Shown here piece by piece: positions 43,042 through 52,467 of a stretch of 64,000 nucleotides of DNA (its first letter is position 1; the number at the start of each line of letters is the position of its first letter). The notes under the pieces are model-generated. The model searched no databases and had not been told where the DNA came from. It saw only the letters and a list, made by a program, of their open reading frames with translations. The stretch is from positions 1 to 64,000 of the forward strand of contig NZ_VLNV01000009.1 of assembly GCF_009765215.1 (NCBI RefSeq). The letters are read 5' to 3'. Source of the stretch: Lysobacter prati. GTDB lineage: Bacteria; Pseudomonadota; Gammaproteobacteria; Xanthomonadales; Xanthomonadaceae. The position numbers were made by a program, and so were the translations under genes.

Positions 43042-44835
43042 ATGCAGCAGATCAGAAACTTTTCCATCATTGCCCACGTCGACCACGGCAAATCGACCCT
43101 GGCCGACCGCATCATCCAGCTCTGTGGCGGCCTCGAAGCCCGCGAGATGGAAGCGCAGGTCCTGGACTCCAATCCGATCGAGCGCGAGCGCGGAATCACC
43201 ATCAAGGCGCAGTCGGTGTCCCTGCCGTACACGGCCAAGGATGGGAAGACGTACTTCCTGAACTTCATCGACACCCCCGGCCACGTCGACTTCAGCTATG
43301 AAGTCAGCCGCTCGCTGGCCGCCTGCGAAGGCGCGCTGCTGGTGGTCGACGCCGCCCAGGGCGTGGAAGCGCAGTCGGTCGCCAACTGCTACACCGCAGT
43401 GGAGCAGGGCCTGGAAGTGGTGCCGGTGCTCAACAAGATCGACCTGCCCACGGCCGACATCGAGCGCGCCAAGGCCGAGATCGAGGCGGTGATCGGCATC
43501 GACGCCGAGGACGCCGTGGCGATCAGCGCCAAGACCGGCCTGAACGTCGTCGACGTGCTCGAGGCGATCGTCCATCGCATCCCGCCGCCGAAGCCGCGCG
43601 ACACCGACAAGCTGCAGGCGCTGATCATCGACTCCTGGTTCGACAACTACCTGGGCGTGGTCTCGCTGGTGCGGGTGATGCAGGGCGAGATCAAGCCTGG
43701 CGACAAGCTGCTGGTCATGTCGACCGGCCGCACCCACCAGGTCGACAAGGTCGGCGTGTTCACCCCCAAGCGCAAGGATCTGCCCAAGCTGGGCGCCGGC
43801 GAAGTGGGCTGGATCCACGCCTCGATCAAGGACGTGCACGGCGCGCCGGTCGGCGACACGCTGACCTCGGCGACCGACCCGGCGACCAAGCCGCTGCCGG
43901 GTTTCCAGGAGATGCAGCCGCGCGTGTTCGCCGGCCTGTTCCCGGTCGATGCCGAGGACTACCCGGACCTGCGCGAAGCCCTCGACAAGCTGCGCCTCAA
44001 CGACGCCGCGCTGCGCTTCGAGCCGGAAAGCTCCGAGGCGATGGGCTTCGGTTTCCGCTGCGGCTTCCTCGGCATGCTGCACATGGAAATCGTGCAGGAG
44101 CGCCTGGAGCGCGAGTACAACCTCAACCTCATCAGCACCGCGCCGACGGTGATCTATGAGGTTCTCAAGACCGACGGCTCGATCGTGCCGATGGACAACC
44201 CGGCCAAGCTGCCGCCGGTGAACATGATCGAAGAGGTCCGCGAGCCGATCATCCGCGCCAACATCCTCACGCCGCCCGATTACGTCGGCAACGTGATCAC
44301 GCTGTGCGAAGAGAAGCGCGGCGTGCAGATCGGCATCCAGTACATGGGTGGCCAGGTGCAGATCAGCTACGAGCTGCCGATGGCCGAGGTCGTGCTCGAC
44401 TTCTTCGACCGGCTCAAGTCGGTCAGCCGCGGCTACGCCTCGCTGGACTACACGTTCCTGCGTTTCCAGGCCGGCCCGTTCGTGCGCGTGGACACGCTGA
44501 TCAACGGCGACAAGGTCGATGCGCTGTCGATCATCACCCACCGCAGCCACGCCGACCGCCGCGGTCGCGACCTGTGCGAGCGGATGAAGGAGCTGATCCC
44601 GCGGCAGATGTTCGACGTCGCCATCCAGGCCGCCGTCGGCTCGCAGATCATCGCCCGCTCGACCGTCAAGGCCATGCGCAAGAACGTCCTGGCCAAGTGC
44701 TACGGCGGCGACATCAGCCGCAAGAAGAAGCTCCTCGAGAAGCAGAAAGAGGGCAAGAAGCGCATGAAGCAGGTCGGCCGGGTGGAGATCCCGCAGGAGG
44801 CCTTCCTCGCCGTGCTGCAGACCGACAACAAGTAA
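43042..44835 (+). CDS. lepA: Elongation factor 4 (LepA), ribosomal GTPase
   Basis: Translation GTPase that acts on stalled or back-translocated ribosomes and in 30S assembly. It has 597 residues, the family length. G1 is AHVDHGKST at 11-19, followed by the GITIKAQ switch [10 protein letters not shown]3 and NKIDLP G4. The C-terminal LepA-specific domain ends with [16 protein letters not shown]. The start MQQIRNFS at 43042 matches relatives. First gene of lepA-lepB-DUF4845-rnc-era-recO. Confidence 0.98.
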   Translation: MQQIRNFSIIAHVDHGKSTLADRIIQLCGGLEAREMEAQVLDSNPIERERGITIKAQSVSLPYTAKDGKTYFLNFIDTPGHVDFSYEVSRSLAACEGALLVVDAAQGVEAQSVANCYTAVEQGLEVVPVLNKIDLPTADIERAKAEIEAVIGIDAEDAVAISAKTGLNVVDVLEAIVHRIPPPKPRDTDKLQALIIDSWFDNYLGVVSLVRVMQGEIKPGDKLLVMSTGRTHQVDKVGVFTPKRKDLPKLGAGEVGWIHASIKDVHGAPVGDTLTSATDPATKPLPGFQEMQPRVFAGLFPVDAEDYPDLREALDKLRLNDAALRFEPESSEAMGFGFRCGFLGMLHMEIVQERLEREYNLNLISTAPTVIYEVLKTDGSIVPMDNPAKLPPVNMIEEVREPIIRANILTPPDYVGNVITLCEEKRGVQIGIQYMGGQVQISYELPMAEVVLDFFDRLKSVSRGYASLDYTFLRFQAGPFVRVDTLINGDKVDALSIITHRSHADRRGRDLCERMKELIPRQMFDVAIQAAVGSQIIARSTVKAMRKNVLAKCYGGDISRKKKLLEKQKEGKKRMKQVGRVEIPQEAFLAVLQTDNK

Positions 44836-45041
44836 TGCCGCAACTGTTCGCATCGCAGCAGGGGGCGCCGGGCGGCTGTACGCAATCCGGCACGCCAGCC
44901 GCCTCATGCTGCGCATGACGAACAGCAGATCCCTCGCTATGCTCGGGATGAGAGGTTGCCGGGGGGCGGCCTCTCGCCAGTCCGCGCTGTTCCGTTCGTC
45001 CAATCCCGATTCCCCATTTCCGGCTCTCCCGAGGAGCACGC

Positions 45042-45827
45042 ATGCGTTGGTTTGAAATCATCCTGGTCGTCCTGACCCTGTTCACCGGCCTGGTCTGGCT
45101 CCTCGACAAGCTGTGGCTGGCCAAGCGCCGTGCCGCTCGCGAGGGCTTGCTCGATGACGGCAAGGAGCCGATCGTCATCGACTACTCCAAGGCGTTCTTC
45201 CCGGTGCTGGCGGTGGTGCTGATCCTGCGCAGCTTCGTCGCCGAACCCTTCCGCATCCCGTCGAATTCGATGATGCCGACCCTGCTGACCGGTGATTTCA
45301 TCCTGGTCAACAAGTTCACCTACGGCCTGCGCCTGCCGATCAACAACCACAAGTTCGTCGCCCTGGGCGAGCCGGCGCGTGGCGACGTGGTCGTGTTCCG
45401 CCCGCCGCACCACCCTGACCAGGACTGGATCAAGCGCGTGGTCGGCCTGCCCGGCGACCGCGTCGGCTACCACGACAACCAGGTCACGGTGAACGGGCAG
45501 GTGCTGAGCTACGCCCCGGTCGGCGTCTACCAGGGCGTCGGCAACGGCACCGAGATGACCGGCGCCGAGGAACTGCGCGAGAACCTGCTCGGCCGTGAGC
45601 ACAACGTCCTGGAGCGGACCAACCTGCCGTTCCTCGACCAGGGCGAGGGCGACTGGGTGGTGCCGCCGGGTCACTATTTCGTGATGGGCGACAACCGCGA
45701 CAACAGCGAGGACAGCCGATACTGGGGCTTCCTGCCGGAGCAGAACCTGCGCGGCAAGGCCTTCCTGATCTGGATGAACTTCGACGGCGGCGTCGACCGT
45801 TCACGCATCGGCAGCCGGATCAAGTAA
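45042..45827 (+). CDS. lepB: Signal peptidase I
   Basis: Inner-membrane protease that removes signal peptides from exported proteins. It has 261 residues with two N-terminal membrane helices (about 5-22 and 52-66). The Ser/Lys dyad is Ser76 (IPSNSMMPT) and Lys131 (DWIKRVVGLPGD), and the box E motif GDNRDNSEDSRYWGF is present. A strong GAGGAG site precedes the ATG. The 206-base gap after lepA suggests an extra promoter. Confidence 0.97.
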   Translation: MRWFEIILVVLTLFTGLVWLLDKLWLAKRRAAREGLLDDGKEPIVIDYSKAFFPVLAVVLILRSFVAEPFRIPSNSMMPTLLTGDFILVNKFTYGLRLPINNHKFVALGEPARGDVVVFRPPHHPDQDWIKRVVGLPGDRVGYHDNQVTVNGQVLSYAPVGVYQGVGNGTEMTGAEELRENLLGREHNVLERTNLPFLDQGEGDWVVPPGHYFVMGDNRDNSEDSRYWGFLPEQNLRGKAFLIWMNFDGGVDRSRIGSRIK

Positions 45828-45924
45828 TACTTGCCGCGCAACACCGCGCCGGCAACACCGCCCGGGTCGTCGAAGGGGACTGCGACGACCCGGGGTGACA
45901 ACACCAAACCTGGGGATCGTTGAA

Positions 45925-46305
45925 ATGAAGCGTACGCAGAGCGGCATGACCCTGATCGGGTTCGTCATCGTGCTGGCAGTGGCCGGCGTGTTCATCTACA
46001 TGGGCATGAAGCTCGTTCCGATGTACTCGGAGTACTTCGCGGTGAAGGAAGCACTCAAGGAGCTGTCGAAGGAGGCGGGCATCTCGCAGAAGGATCCGTC
46101 CTCGATCAAGGACCTGTTCTTCCGCCGCCTGTACATCAGCTACGCCGAGAACGTGAAGCCGGAAAACGTCAAGATCGCCCGCAAGGACGCCGGTTACACC
46201 ATGACGGTCGACTACGAAGTGCGTCGCCCGCTGATCGCCAACATCGACGTCGTCGGCCATTTCACGGCCGATCAGCTGCTCAGTCGCACCGCGCTGGATG
46301 AGTGA
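45925..46305 (+). CDS. DUF4845 membrane protein with pilin-like N-terminus
   Basis: A 126-residue DUF4845 protein. Residues 5-30 ([23 protein letters not shown]) look like a type IV pilin/pseudopilin start, with hydrophobic helix, but the usual Glu5 is absent and a G-M site takes the place of G-F. A small periplasmic domain follows. It stands between lepB and rnc in many beta/gammaproteobacteria; its function is unknown. Its last 8 bases overlap rnc. Confidence 0.88.
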   Translation: MKRTQSGMTLIGFVIVLAVAGVFIYMGMKLVPMYSEYFAVKEALKELSKEAGISQKDPSSIKDLFFRRLYISYAENVKPENVKIARKDAGYTMTVDYEVRRPLIANIDVVGHFTADQLLSRTALDE

Positions 46306-46960
46306 CCGGATCGGCTACCGCTTCAACACCCAGGGCCTGCTCGACCAGGCCCTGACCCACCGCAGTGCCGGTGCGCCGCATAACGAGCGGCTTGAGTTCC
46401 TCGGCGATGCGCTGGTCAACCTGATCGTGGCCGAGGCGCTGTACATGCATTGGCCGCGCGCCGACGAAGGCGCGCTGACCCGCGCCCGCGCCGAACTGGT
46501 ACGCGAGTCGGCCCTGGCGCCGATTGCACGCGAACTGGAACTGGGCGCCCGCCTGACCCTCGGTCCCGGCGAGATGAAGTCCGGCGGCCACCGTCGCGAC
46601 TCGATCCTCGCCGACGCCCTGGAAGCGGTGATCGGCGCGATCTACCTCGATTCCGACTTCCAGACCTGCCGCGCCGCTGTGCTGCCGTGGTTCGAGGCCG
46701 CCATCGCCGCCCTGCCGCCGCCGCACAAGGTCGGCAAGGACGCCAAGACGCGCCTGCAGGAATGGCTGCAGGGGCGGCAGAAGCCGTTGCCGGTGTACGC
46801 CCTGCTCAGCGAAAGCGGGGAGGACCATGCCAAGTCATTCGTGGTCACCTGCACCCTCGTGCAGCCGCCGCTGACCACCCAGGGCGAAGCCGGATCGCGC
46901 CGCGCCGCCGAGCAGATCGCGGCGGAAGTGGCGCTGGAGCGCCTGAAGATCGACGACTGA
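46298..46960 (+). CDS. rnc: Ribonuclease III
   Basis: Double-strand RNA endonuclease for rRNA and mRNA processing. It has 220 residues. The catalytic signature [12 protein letters not shown] is at 29-40 (Glu30, Glu33, Asp37), with Asp106 and Glu109 in [15 protein letters not shown]-terminal dsRNA-binding domain (about 148-218) ends with [14 protein letters not shown]. It starts inside the DUF4845 gene. Confidence 0.97.
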   Translation: MSDRIGYRFNTQGLLDQALTHRSAGAPHNERLEFLGDALVNLIVAEALYMHWPRADEGALTRARAELVRESALAPIARELELGARLTLGPGEMKSGGHRRDSILADALEAVIGAIYLDSDFQTCRAAVLPWFEAAIAALPPPHKVGKDAKTRLQEWLQGRQKPLPVYALLSESGEDHAKSFVVTCTLVQPPLTTQGEAGSRRAAEQIAAEVALERLKIDD

Positions 46961-47013
46961 GCGGATTCGATGCCGGGGACACGCACCCCAGGCCCGCCAG
47001 AAGCAAACGTCCA

Positions 47014-47039
47014 TGGGTTCCCGCCTTCGCGGGAATGAC
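47014..47039 (-). repeat. REP unit, type A, inverted
   Basis: On the minus strand: GTCAT, core TCCCGC-GAAG-GCGGGA, end ACCCA, tail TGGACGTTTGCTTC. It sits in the 133-base gap between rnc and era, which interrupts the usual tight rnc-era coupling. Confidence 0.85.
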
Positions 47040-47093
47040 GGTCATCCGAGCAATCGTTTGCCCTGAACCCCCCGCAAGCCGACAATCTCCCCA

Positions 47094-47990
47094 ATGAATA
47101 CCCCCACGCATCGCGCCGGCCACGTCGCCGTCATCGGCCGTCCCAACGTCGGCAAATCCACCCTGGTCAACGCGCTGGTCGGCGCCAAGGTCAGCATCAC
47201 CTCCAGCCGCCCCCAGACCACCCGCCACCAACTACTCGGCATCGCCACCTTCCCGGAAGGCCAGCTGCTGCTGGTCGACACCCCCGGCATCCACCGCGAA
47301 CAGAAGCGCGCGATGAACCGCTGGATGAACCGCGCCGCGCGCGGCGCACTGGAAGGCGTCGATACCGCCCTGCTCGTGGTGCGCGCCGGGCATTGGGAGG
47401 ACGATGACGCACTGGCGTACGACGCCCTCAAGAATGCCGGCGTTCCGGTAGTCCTGGTGGTCAACCAGGTCGACAGGCTCAAGGACAAGACCACGCTGCT
47501 GCCGTACCTGGCCAAGGTCAACGACGGCCGCGATTTCGCCGGCGTGCACCCGATCTCCGCACTCAAGCGCAGCGGCCTGGAAGCACTGGTCAAGACCATC
47601 CTCGCGCAGTTGCCGGAACAGGACGCGCTGTACGGCGAAGACGAGATCACCGACAAGAGCCAGCGCTTCCTCGCCGGCGAAATGGTGCGCGAACAGCTGA
47701 TGCGCCAGCTCGGCGAAGAACTCCCGTATGCCACGACCGTGGAGATCGAGAAGTTCGAAGTCGACGGCAACCTGCTTCGCATCGGCGCGGTGATCTGGGT
47801 CGAACGCGATGGCCAGAAGGCGATCGTGATCGGCAAGGGCGGCGAGCGCCTGCGCGAGATCGGTTCGCGATCGCGCCAGCAAATGGAGCGCCTTTTCGGC
47901 AGCAAGGTATTCCTGGAAACCTGGGTTCGCGTGCGCGAAGGCTGGTCCGACGACGAAGCGGCGCTGCGGGCGTTTGGCTATCACGATTAG
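47094..47990 (+). CDS. era: GTPase Era
   Basis: Ras-like GTPase that binds 16S rRNA and checks 30S maturation. It has 298 residues with G1 GRPNVGKS at 15-22, G2 [11 protein letters not shown]3 DTPGIH, G4 NQVD, and a C-terminal KH domain with [17 protein letters not shown]. The TAG stop shares its G with the recO GTG start. Confidence 0.98.
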   Translation: MNTPTHRAGHVAVIGRPNVGKSTLVNALVGAKVSITSSRPQTTRHQLLGIATFPEGQLLLVDTPGIHREQKRAMNRWMNRAARGALEGVDTALLVVRAGHWEDDDALAYDALKNAGVPVVLVVNQVDRLKDKTTLLPYLAKVNDGRDFAGVHPISALKRSGLEALVKTILAQLPEQDALYGEDEITDKSQRFLAGEMVREQLMRQLGEELPYATTVEIEKFEVDGNLLRIGAVIWVERDGQKAIVIGKGGERLREIGSRSRQQMERLFGSKVFLETWVRVREGWSDDEAALRAFGYHD

Positions 47991-48754
47991 TGCGCCTGAG
48001 TAACGAACCGGCCTTTGTCCTGCACGCGCGGCCCTGGCGCGAGACCAGCCTGCTGGTCGAAGTGCTCAGCGCCAACCACGGCCGCCTGGGCCTGGTGGCG
48101 CGTGGCGTGCAGGGACCCAAGCGTCAGGTGCTGCGCGCGGCATTGCAGCCGCTGCAGTCGATCCGGTTCGACGCGGTGCAGGTCGGCGAACTGGCGCGGC
48201 TGGTCACCGCGGAAGCCACTGACGTCGCGCCGCGGCTGGGCGGGGAGGCGATGCTGGCCGGCTTCTATCTCAACGAACTGACGTTGCGCCTGGCACCGCG
48301 CCAGGATCCCGCGCCGGACCTTTACGACGCCTATGCGCTGGCTCGTGCGCGCATCGGCGCCGGGGATGCCCTGGGCTGGACCCTGCGTCGCTACGAACGC
48401 GATCTGCTCGACGCGCTGGGTTTCGGCTTCGACTGGCACCACGACGGCGACGGCGCACCGATCGACCCCGCCGCGCGCTACCGCCTCGATCCGGAATTCG
48501 GACCGCGCCGGCTGCTCAGCGATCGCGGCCATGGCGATCGCAGCACGGCCGCCACCGGCCGCGCGCTGCTGTCGCTGGCCGACGACAGCCCGCCCGATCC
48601 GGAAGACCTGCAGGGACTGCGACGGGCCATGCGCGGCGTGCTTTCCCACTACCTGGGATCGCGCGGACTGAAGTCCTGGGAAATGCTGGCCGAACTCGGG
48701 CGCGTCACCGCCAAGCGCGGATCACCGGATCCGGCGGGCTCGTCCCAGCAGTGA
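47990..48754 (+). CDS. recO: DNA repair protein RecO
   Basis: Recombination mediator that, with RecR (17.5 kb), loads RecA onto SSB-coated gaps. It has 254 residues: an N-terminal OB fold ([19 protein letters not shown] to about 80) and a helical C-terminal part. No zinc Cys cluster is seen, as in E. coli RecO. The GTG start is in a TAGTG overlap with era. pdxJ, next in E. coli, is absent here. Confidence 0.94.
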   Translation: MRLSNEPAFVLHARPWRETSLLVEVLSANHGRLGLVARGVQGPKRQVLRAALQPLQSIRFDAVQVGELARLVTAEATDVAPRLGGEAMLAGFYLNELTLRLAPRQDPAPDLYDAYALARARIGAGDALGWTLRRYERDLLDALGFGFDWHHDGDGAPIDPAARYRLDPEFGPRRLLSDRGHGDRSTAATGRALLSLADDSPPDPEDLQGLRRAMRGVLSHYLGSRGLKSWEMLAELGRVTAKRGSPDPAGSSQQ

Positions 48755-48755
48755 G

Positions 48756-49493
48756 CTATAGCGAATCCAGGGTGTCGCGCGCAGCCTGGACGAAGGCTGC
48801 GCGCAAGCCGGGCGATGCAGGTTCCCGATGCAGTGCCTCCACCGCCGAGCCCAGGCGCAATGCGCCGACGAATCCGCAACTGGCACGCAGCCGATGCAGG
48901 TCGGCACGCATAGCATCGCCGTCGCCACGGTCGCCGGCCGCGGTGATCGCTTGCAGTGACTTGGGTAGCTCCAGCGCGAACAACCCGCGCAGCGTGTCGA
49001 CGTGGGTGCGGTTGCCGTTGAGTGCGCGCGCCGCCGCTTCGTAGTCCCAAAGCGGCAAAGGGCCGTCATCGGCCACCGCGTCGGTGCGTGCCGATCCGCC
49101 GGTCAATCCCAGCATCCGCCGCACCGCCGCCTGCACCGTCGCCGCTGGCATCGGTTTGACCAGCACTTCGCCGAATCCGGCCGCCAGCAGCGCATCGAGA
49201 ATGGTCGACTCGTGCGCGGCGGTATGCGCCAGCGCCGGCGTGTGCGGATGCTTCTCGCGCAGTCGTGCCAGCAGTTCGCCGCCACTGCCGTCGGGCAGCC
49301 GGGCATCGATCATCCATAGCGCGTAGTCCTGCGAAGACGCCAAGGTCACCGCGGCGGCCACGCTGTCGGCGGCATCGACCTCGGCCGGGACGGCGGCGAG
49401 GGCGGCGCCGAGGAAGCTGCGGCTGATCGGATCGTCCTCGACGAGGAGCACCCGCGGCGGTGCGGTCCGAGGGGGTTGCTGGTGCGGCGTCAT
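48756..49493 (-). CDS. Response regulator with REC and Hpt domains
   Basis: A 245-residue signalling protein with no output DNA-binding domain. The receiver domain (14-130) has acidic pocket Glu19-Asp20-Asp21, phospho-acceptor Asp63 (IDARLPDG) and Lys113 (VLVKPMP). The Hpt domain (about 148-240) has phospho-His200 in LHRLRASCGFVGA. It could relay phosphate between a hybrid kinase and another regulator. No kinase is nearby. It is convergent with recO, with only one base between stops, and divergent from the YdbH gene. Confidence 0.9.
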   Translation of the reverse strand: MTPHQQPPRTAPPRVLLVEDDPISRSFLGAALAAVPAEVDAADSVAAAVTLASSQDYALWMIDARLPDGSGGELLARLREKHPHTPALAHTAAHESTILDALLAAGFGEVLVKPMPAATVQAAVRRMLGLTGGSARTDAVADDGPLPLWDYEAAARALNGNRTHVDTLRGLFALELPKSLQAITAAGDRGDGDAMRADLHRLRASCGFVGALRLGSAVEALHREPASPGLRAAFVQAARDTLDSL

Positions 49494-49526
49494 CGCCGGT
49501 TCGCTTCCTGTAGGTATGCTGCGCGG

Positions 49527-51563
49527 ATGTCGCGAGCGATCTTACGCCTGCTGCTGGCTTGCCTGCTGTCCGTGCCGTTGCTGGCCACGGGCTCGGCGCA
49601 CGCGCGCACGGCGCAGGCGCGCATTGCCAAGGTGACGCTGGCGGTGGCGACTTTGAGCGACGTGCAGGTCCGCCTGGACTGGCCGGCCGGGTCGCCGCAG
49701 GGCACGCTGGAGTTGCGCGCAGGGCGGGTCGAAGCAGCGGACCTCGGGTACAGCTATCGCAACGTGACCTGGCGCTGCCCGTTGTCGCGCGACCGCGACC
49801 GCTGGCATTGCGAAGGCGACGTCCGCAGCGGGAACAGCCGTCCTTTGCGCCTGGCATTGGACCTCGGCCCCGCCCGCGTCGACGCCCGCCTCGGCCAGGG
49901 AGGGGGGGCGCTCGCCATGCAGCGCCTGTCCGCCTCTCCCGACCTGACCCGGCTCGACTTGACCCGCGTACCGGTGGCCTGGGCGCAGGCGCTGCTGGCT
50001 CGGGCCTGGCCGCAGGGCCGGATCAAAGCAGGTACCGCCACGGGCCGGCTCGACGTCCTCGCGCCGGCGAAGGCGCCGCTGCGTGTCAGCGGTCCACTGA
50101 ATCTGCAGGGGCTGGCCTTCGACACGGCCGACGGCACCGTTGCCGGCGAGAACATCGGCGCACAGCTCGAGATCGACAGCGAGATTGCTGCGACCACACG
50201 CGTCGGCGTCCAGGGCCAGCTCCACGGCGGAGAGATGCTGTTCGGCAATGCCTACCTGGCGCTGCAGCAGCGCCGCGTCGACCTGACGGTGCACGCCGAG
50301 CAGCACGACGGCGGCGGCTGGGAGCTGCCGAAGCTGGCGTGGAACGATCGCGGTGTCCTGCGCGTCGACGCCCGCGCCGCGCTAGATCCGCAAATGCAAT
50401 TGCGCACGCTCGACCTGCAAGCCCACAGCGCAAACCTCGCGCCGTTGCGCGACGGCTACCTCACCGGCTTCCTCGGGATGGCCGGACTGGGTGAGCTGCA
50501 ACTCGGTGGTGCCGCCGACGCGCGCGTGCGGATCGAACGCGGCGAACTGCGCGAGGCCGATTTCGACCTCGATTCAGTCGTCGTCGACGACCCGCGCGGA
50601 CGCTTCCGCTTCGACGGACTGGACGGCGATGTGCGCTTTTCCTCGAGCGCAACGCGGGAAAGTGAACTGCGCTGGGGCGGCGGCGCGCTGCATGGCCTGG
50701 CATTCGGCGCCGCACGCCTGCCGTTGCGCAGCTCTGATGGCGTGCTGCAGCTGACCCAGCCGACGTCGATGTCGTTGCTGGGCGGGCGCGCCGGCATCGA
50801 TCACTTGCAGATCAAGCCTCCGGCGGCAGGCAAGGGCCTGGAAATCCGCTTCGGGCTGGAACTGGAGCAGCTCGATGTCGCCCAGCTTTCGACGGCACTG
50901 GGCTGGCCGGCCTTCACCGGTGAACTGACCGGCCACATCCCCGAAGCGCACTATGCCGACGACCGCCTCGACTTTGAGGGCGGCCTGGCGATGCAAATAT
51001 TCGGCGGCACGGTGCAGGTGTCGTCGCTGGCGATGGAGCGTCCGTTCGGTGTCGCACCGACCCTGTCGTCGGATATCGCATTCGACAACATCGACCTGGA
51101 ATCGCTGACAGGCGTGCTCGGCTTCGGCACGATCACCGGCAAGCTCGACGGTCGCATCGCCGACCTGCGCCTGGTCGACTGGCAAGCCGTGGCATTCACG
51201 TCCTACCTGCAGACCGACGCCGATGCCGCCAAGGCCGCCGGCGTGCGCCAGCGCGTCAGCCAGCGCGCCGTGCAGGACCTGTCGAGCGTCAGTGATGCCT
51301 CGTTCGTGAGTGGCCTGCAGTCGCAGCTGATCGGCTTTTTCGACGACTTCGGCTATCGCGAAATCGGCATCGCCTGCCGGCTGGTCGACGAGGTCTGCCA
51401 AATGGAAGGGCTGGGTTCAGCCGGTCCGGGATTTATTATCGTCGAGGGTTCCGGCCTGCCGCGCTTGAGCGTGGTCGGTTTCAACCGTCGCGTCGATTGG
51501 CCGACGTTGCTCGAGCGCCTGGTCGCGGCCAGCAGCGGCGACGTCAAACCGGTCTTCGAGTAA
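49527..51563 (+). CDS. YdbH-family AsmA-like envelope protein
   Basis: A large periplasm-spanning protein of 678 residues that, in E. coli, forms with YnbE and YdbL a phospholipid bridge between the membranes. The signal/anchor segment is at about 4-26. The rest is repetitive beta structure typical of AsmA-like proteins, and the C-terminal DUF2807/YdbH part includes ITGKLDGRIADLRL. A DUF1318 (YdbL-like) lipoprotein follows, matching that context. The start at 49527 (MSRAILRLLLA) is chosen for its signal peptide. Confidence 0.85.
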   Translation: MSRAILRLLLACLLSVPLLATGSAHARTAQARIAKVTLAVATLSDVQVRLDWPAGSPQGTLELRAGRVEAADLGYSYRNVTWRCPLSRDRDRWHCEGDVRSGNSRPLRLALDLGPARVDARLGQGGGALAMQRLSASPDLTRLDLTRVPVAWAQALLARAWPQGRIKAGTATGRLDVLAPAKAPLRVSGPLNLQGLAFDTADGTVAGENIGAQLEIDSEIAATTRVGVQGQLHGGEMLFGNAYLALQQRRVDLTVHAEQHDGGGWELPKLAWNDRGVLRVDARAALDPQMQLRTLDLQAHSANLAPLRDGYLTGFLGMAGLGELQLGGAADARVRIERGELREADFDLDSVVVDDPRGRFRFDGLDGDVRFSSSATRESELRWGGGALHGLAFGAARLPLRSSDGVLQLTQPTSMSLLGGRAGIDHLQIKPPAAGKGLEIRFGLELEQLDVAQLSTALGWPAFTGELTGHIPEAHYADDRLDFEGGLAMQIFGGTVQVSSLAMERPFGVAPTLSSDIAFDNIDLESLTGVLGFGTITGKLDGRIADLRLVDWQAVAFTSYLQTDADAAKAAGVRQRVSQRAVQDLSSVSDASFVSGLQSQLIGFFDDFGYREIGIACRLVDEVCQMEGLGSAGPGFIIVEGSGLPRLSVVGFNRRVDWPTLLERLVAASSGDVKPVFE

Positions 51564-51640
51564 GGTAGCCAACGCTTCAATCCGTGCGGTGCGACTGCCG
51601 CTGACACCCGCTTGAGACACCGCTCAAAAGGAGAACTGAC

Positions 51641-52282
51641 ATGCGCCGTTGGATGGGGGTACCGGTCGCCGCCGTGATGCTGACTGCCTGCGTCACGATC
51701 AACGTCTACTTCCCGGCCGCCGAGGCCAAGGAAGCGGCCAAGGAATTTGTCGAGAAGGTCATCGGCGACGAAGCGCAGCAGACGCAGCCCAAGCCGCAGG
51801 ACAAGCCCGGCGGGCAGAGCGCATCGCTGTCGCCGCGCATCTTTGGTGGGTGGGGAACGGATTCGCTGGCCTCGCGCATTGACTGGCTATCGCTGGTCGG
51901 CATTGGCGCAGCCCAGGCGCAGGACCAGCCGGACATCAAACTCAAGACCCCGGCTATCCAGGCAATCCAATCGCGCATGGCCTCGCGTTTCGACAGCCAG
52001 TTGCGCGCGCACTTCGATTCCGGCGCGCTCGGCTTCGCCAACGACGGCACCATCAGTGTCCGCGATGCGTCCAAGATCCCGCTGCCCGAGCGCGTGGGCG
52101 TGAACCAGGCGGTCGCCGAGCAGGGGCGTGATGCCAAGGCCGTCTACCGCGAGATCGCGGTGGCCAACAACCATGCCGAGTGGGAGCAGCAGATCAGCGC
52201 CGTGTTCGCGCGCCAGTGGATCGATAGCGCCCGTCCGGGCTGGTGGGTGCAGGATGCCGGTGGCGGCTGGAAGCAGAAGTAA
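51641..52282 (+). CDS. DUF1318 (YdbL-like) lipoprotein
   Basis: A 213-residue lipoprotein. The signal peptide ends in lipobox MLTAC at Cys17, followed by VTINVYFPAAEAKEAA, a start seen in many DUF1318 proteins. A Gln/Pro/Lys-rich linker leads to the C-terminal YdbL-like domain (about 105-213, GTISVRDASKIPLPERVGVNQAVAEQ to the end). E. coli splits these roles between the short lipoprotein YnbE and the secreted YdbL; here one protein has both a lipid anchor and the YdbL domain. It lies 77 bases after the YdbH gene. Confidence 0.88.
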   Translation: MRRWMGVPVAAVMLTACVTINVYFPAAEAKEAAKEFVEKVIGDEAQQTQPKPQDKPGGQSASLSPRIFGGWGTDSLASRIDWLSLVGIGAAQAQDQPDIKLKTPAIQAIQSRMASRFDSQLRAHFDSGALGFANDGTISVRDASKIPLPERVGVNQAVAEQGRDAKAVYREIAVANNHAEWEQQISAVFARQWIDSARPGWWVQDAGGGWKQK

Positions 52283-52300
52283 GAAGCAAGAAGCAAGACC

Positions 52301-52410
52301 TACCCCTCATCCGCCCTTCGGGCACCTTCTCCCACAAGGGGAGAAGGGAACAACCCCTCCCCCCCTCGTGGGGGAGGGATAGGCTGCGAAGCAGCCAGGG
52401 AGAGGGGGAA
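52301..52410. repeat. Composite hairpin-rich intergenic repeat
   Basis: After the YdbL gene three hairpins follow in a row: CCTTCTCCC/GGGAGAAGG (52325-52333 with 52339-52347), CCCTCCCCC/GGGGGAGGG (52355-52363 with 52370-52378) and GGCTGC-GAA-GCAGCC (52382-52396). Such C/G-biased intergenic blocks are dispersed in many proteobacterial genomes. Only this copy lies in the window. Confidence 0.7.
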
Positions 52411-52467
52411 GGGCGGCGCTATCTGCGACAATAGCCGGCCCCCAGATTCGCGTTCACGCCAGCCACT

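Noticed and set aside
44836-45041. Possible small gene or RNA in the 206-base gap between lepA and lepB
   Set aside because: No start with a ribosome site, no strong hairpin with a T tract, and no conserved RNA motif was seen.
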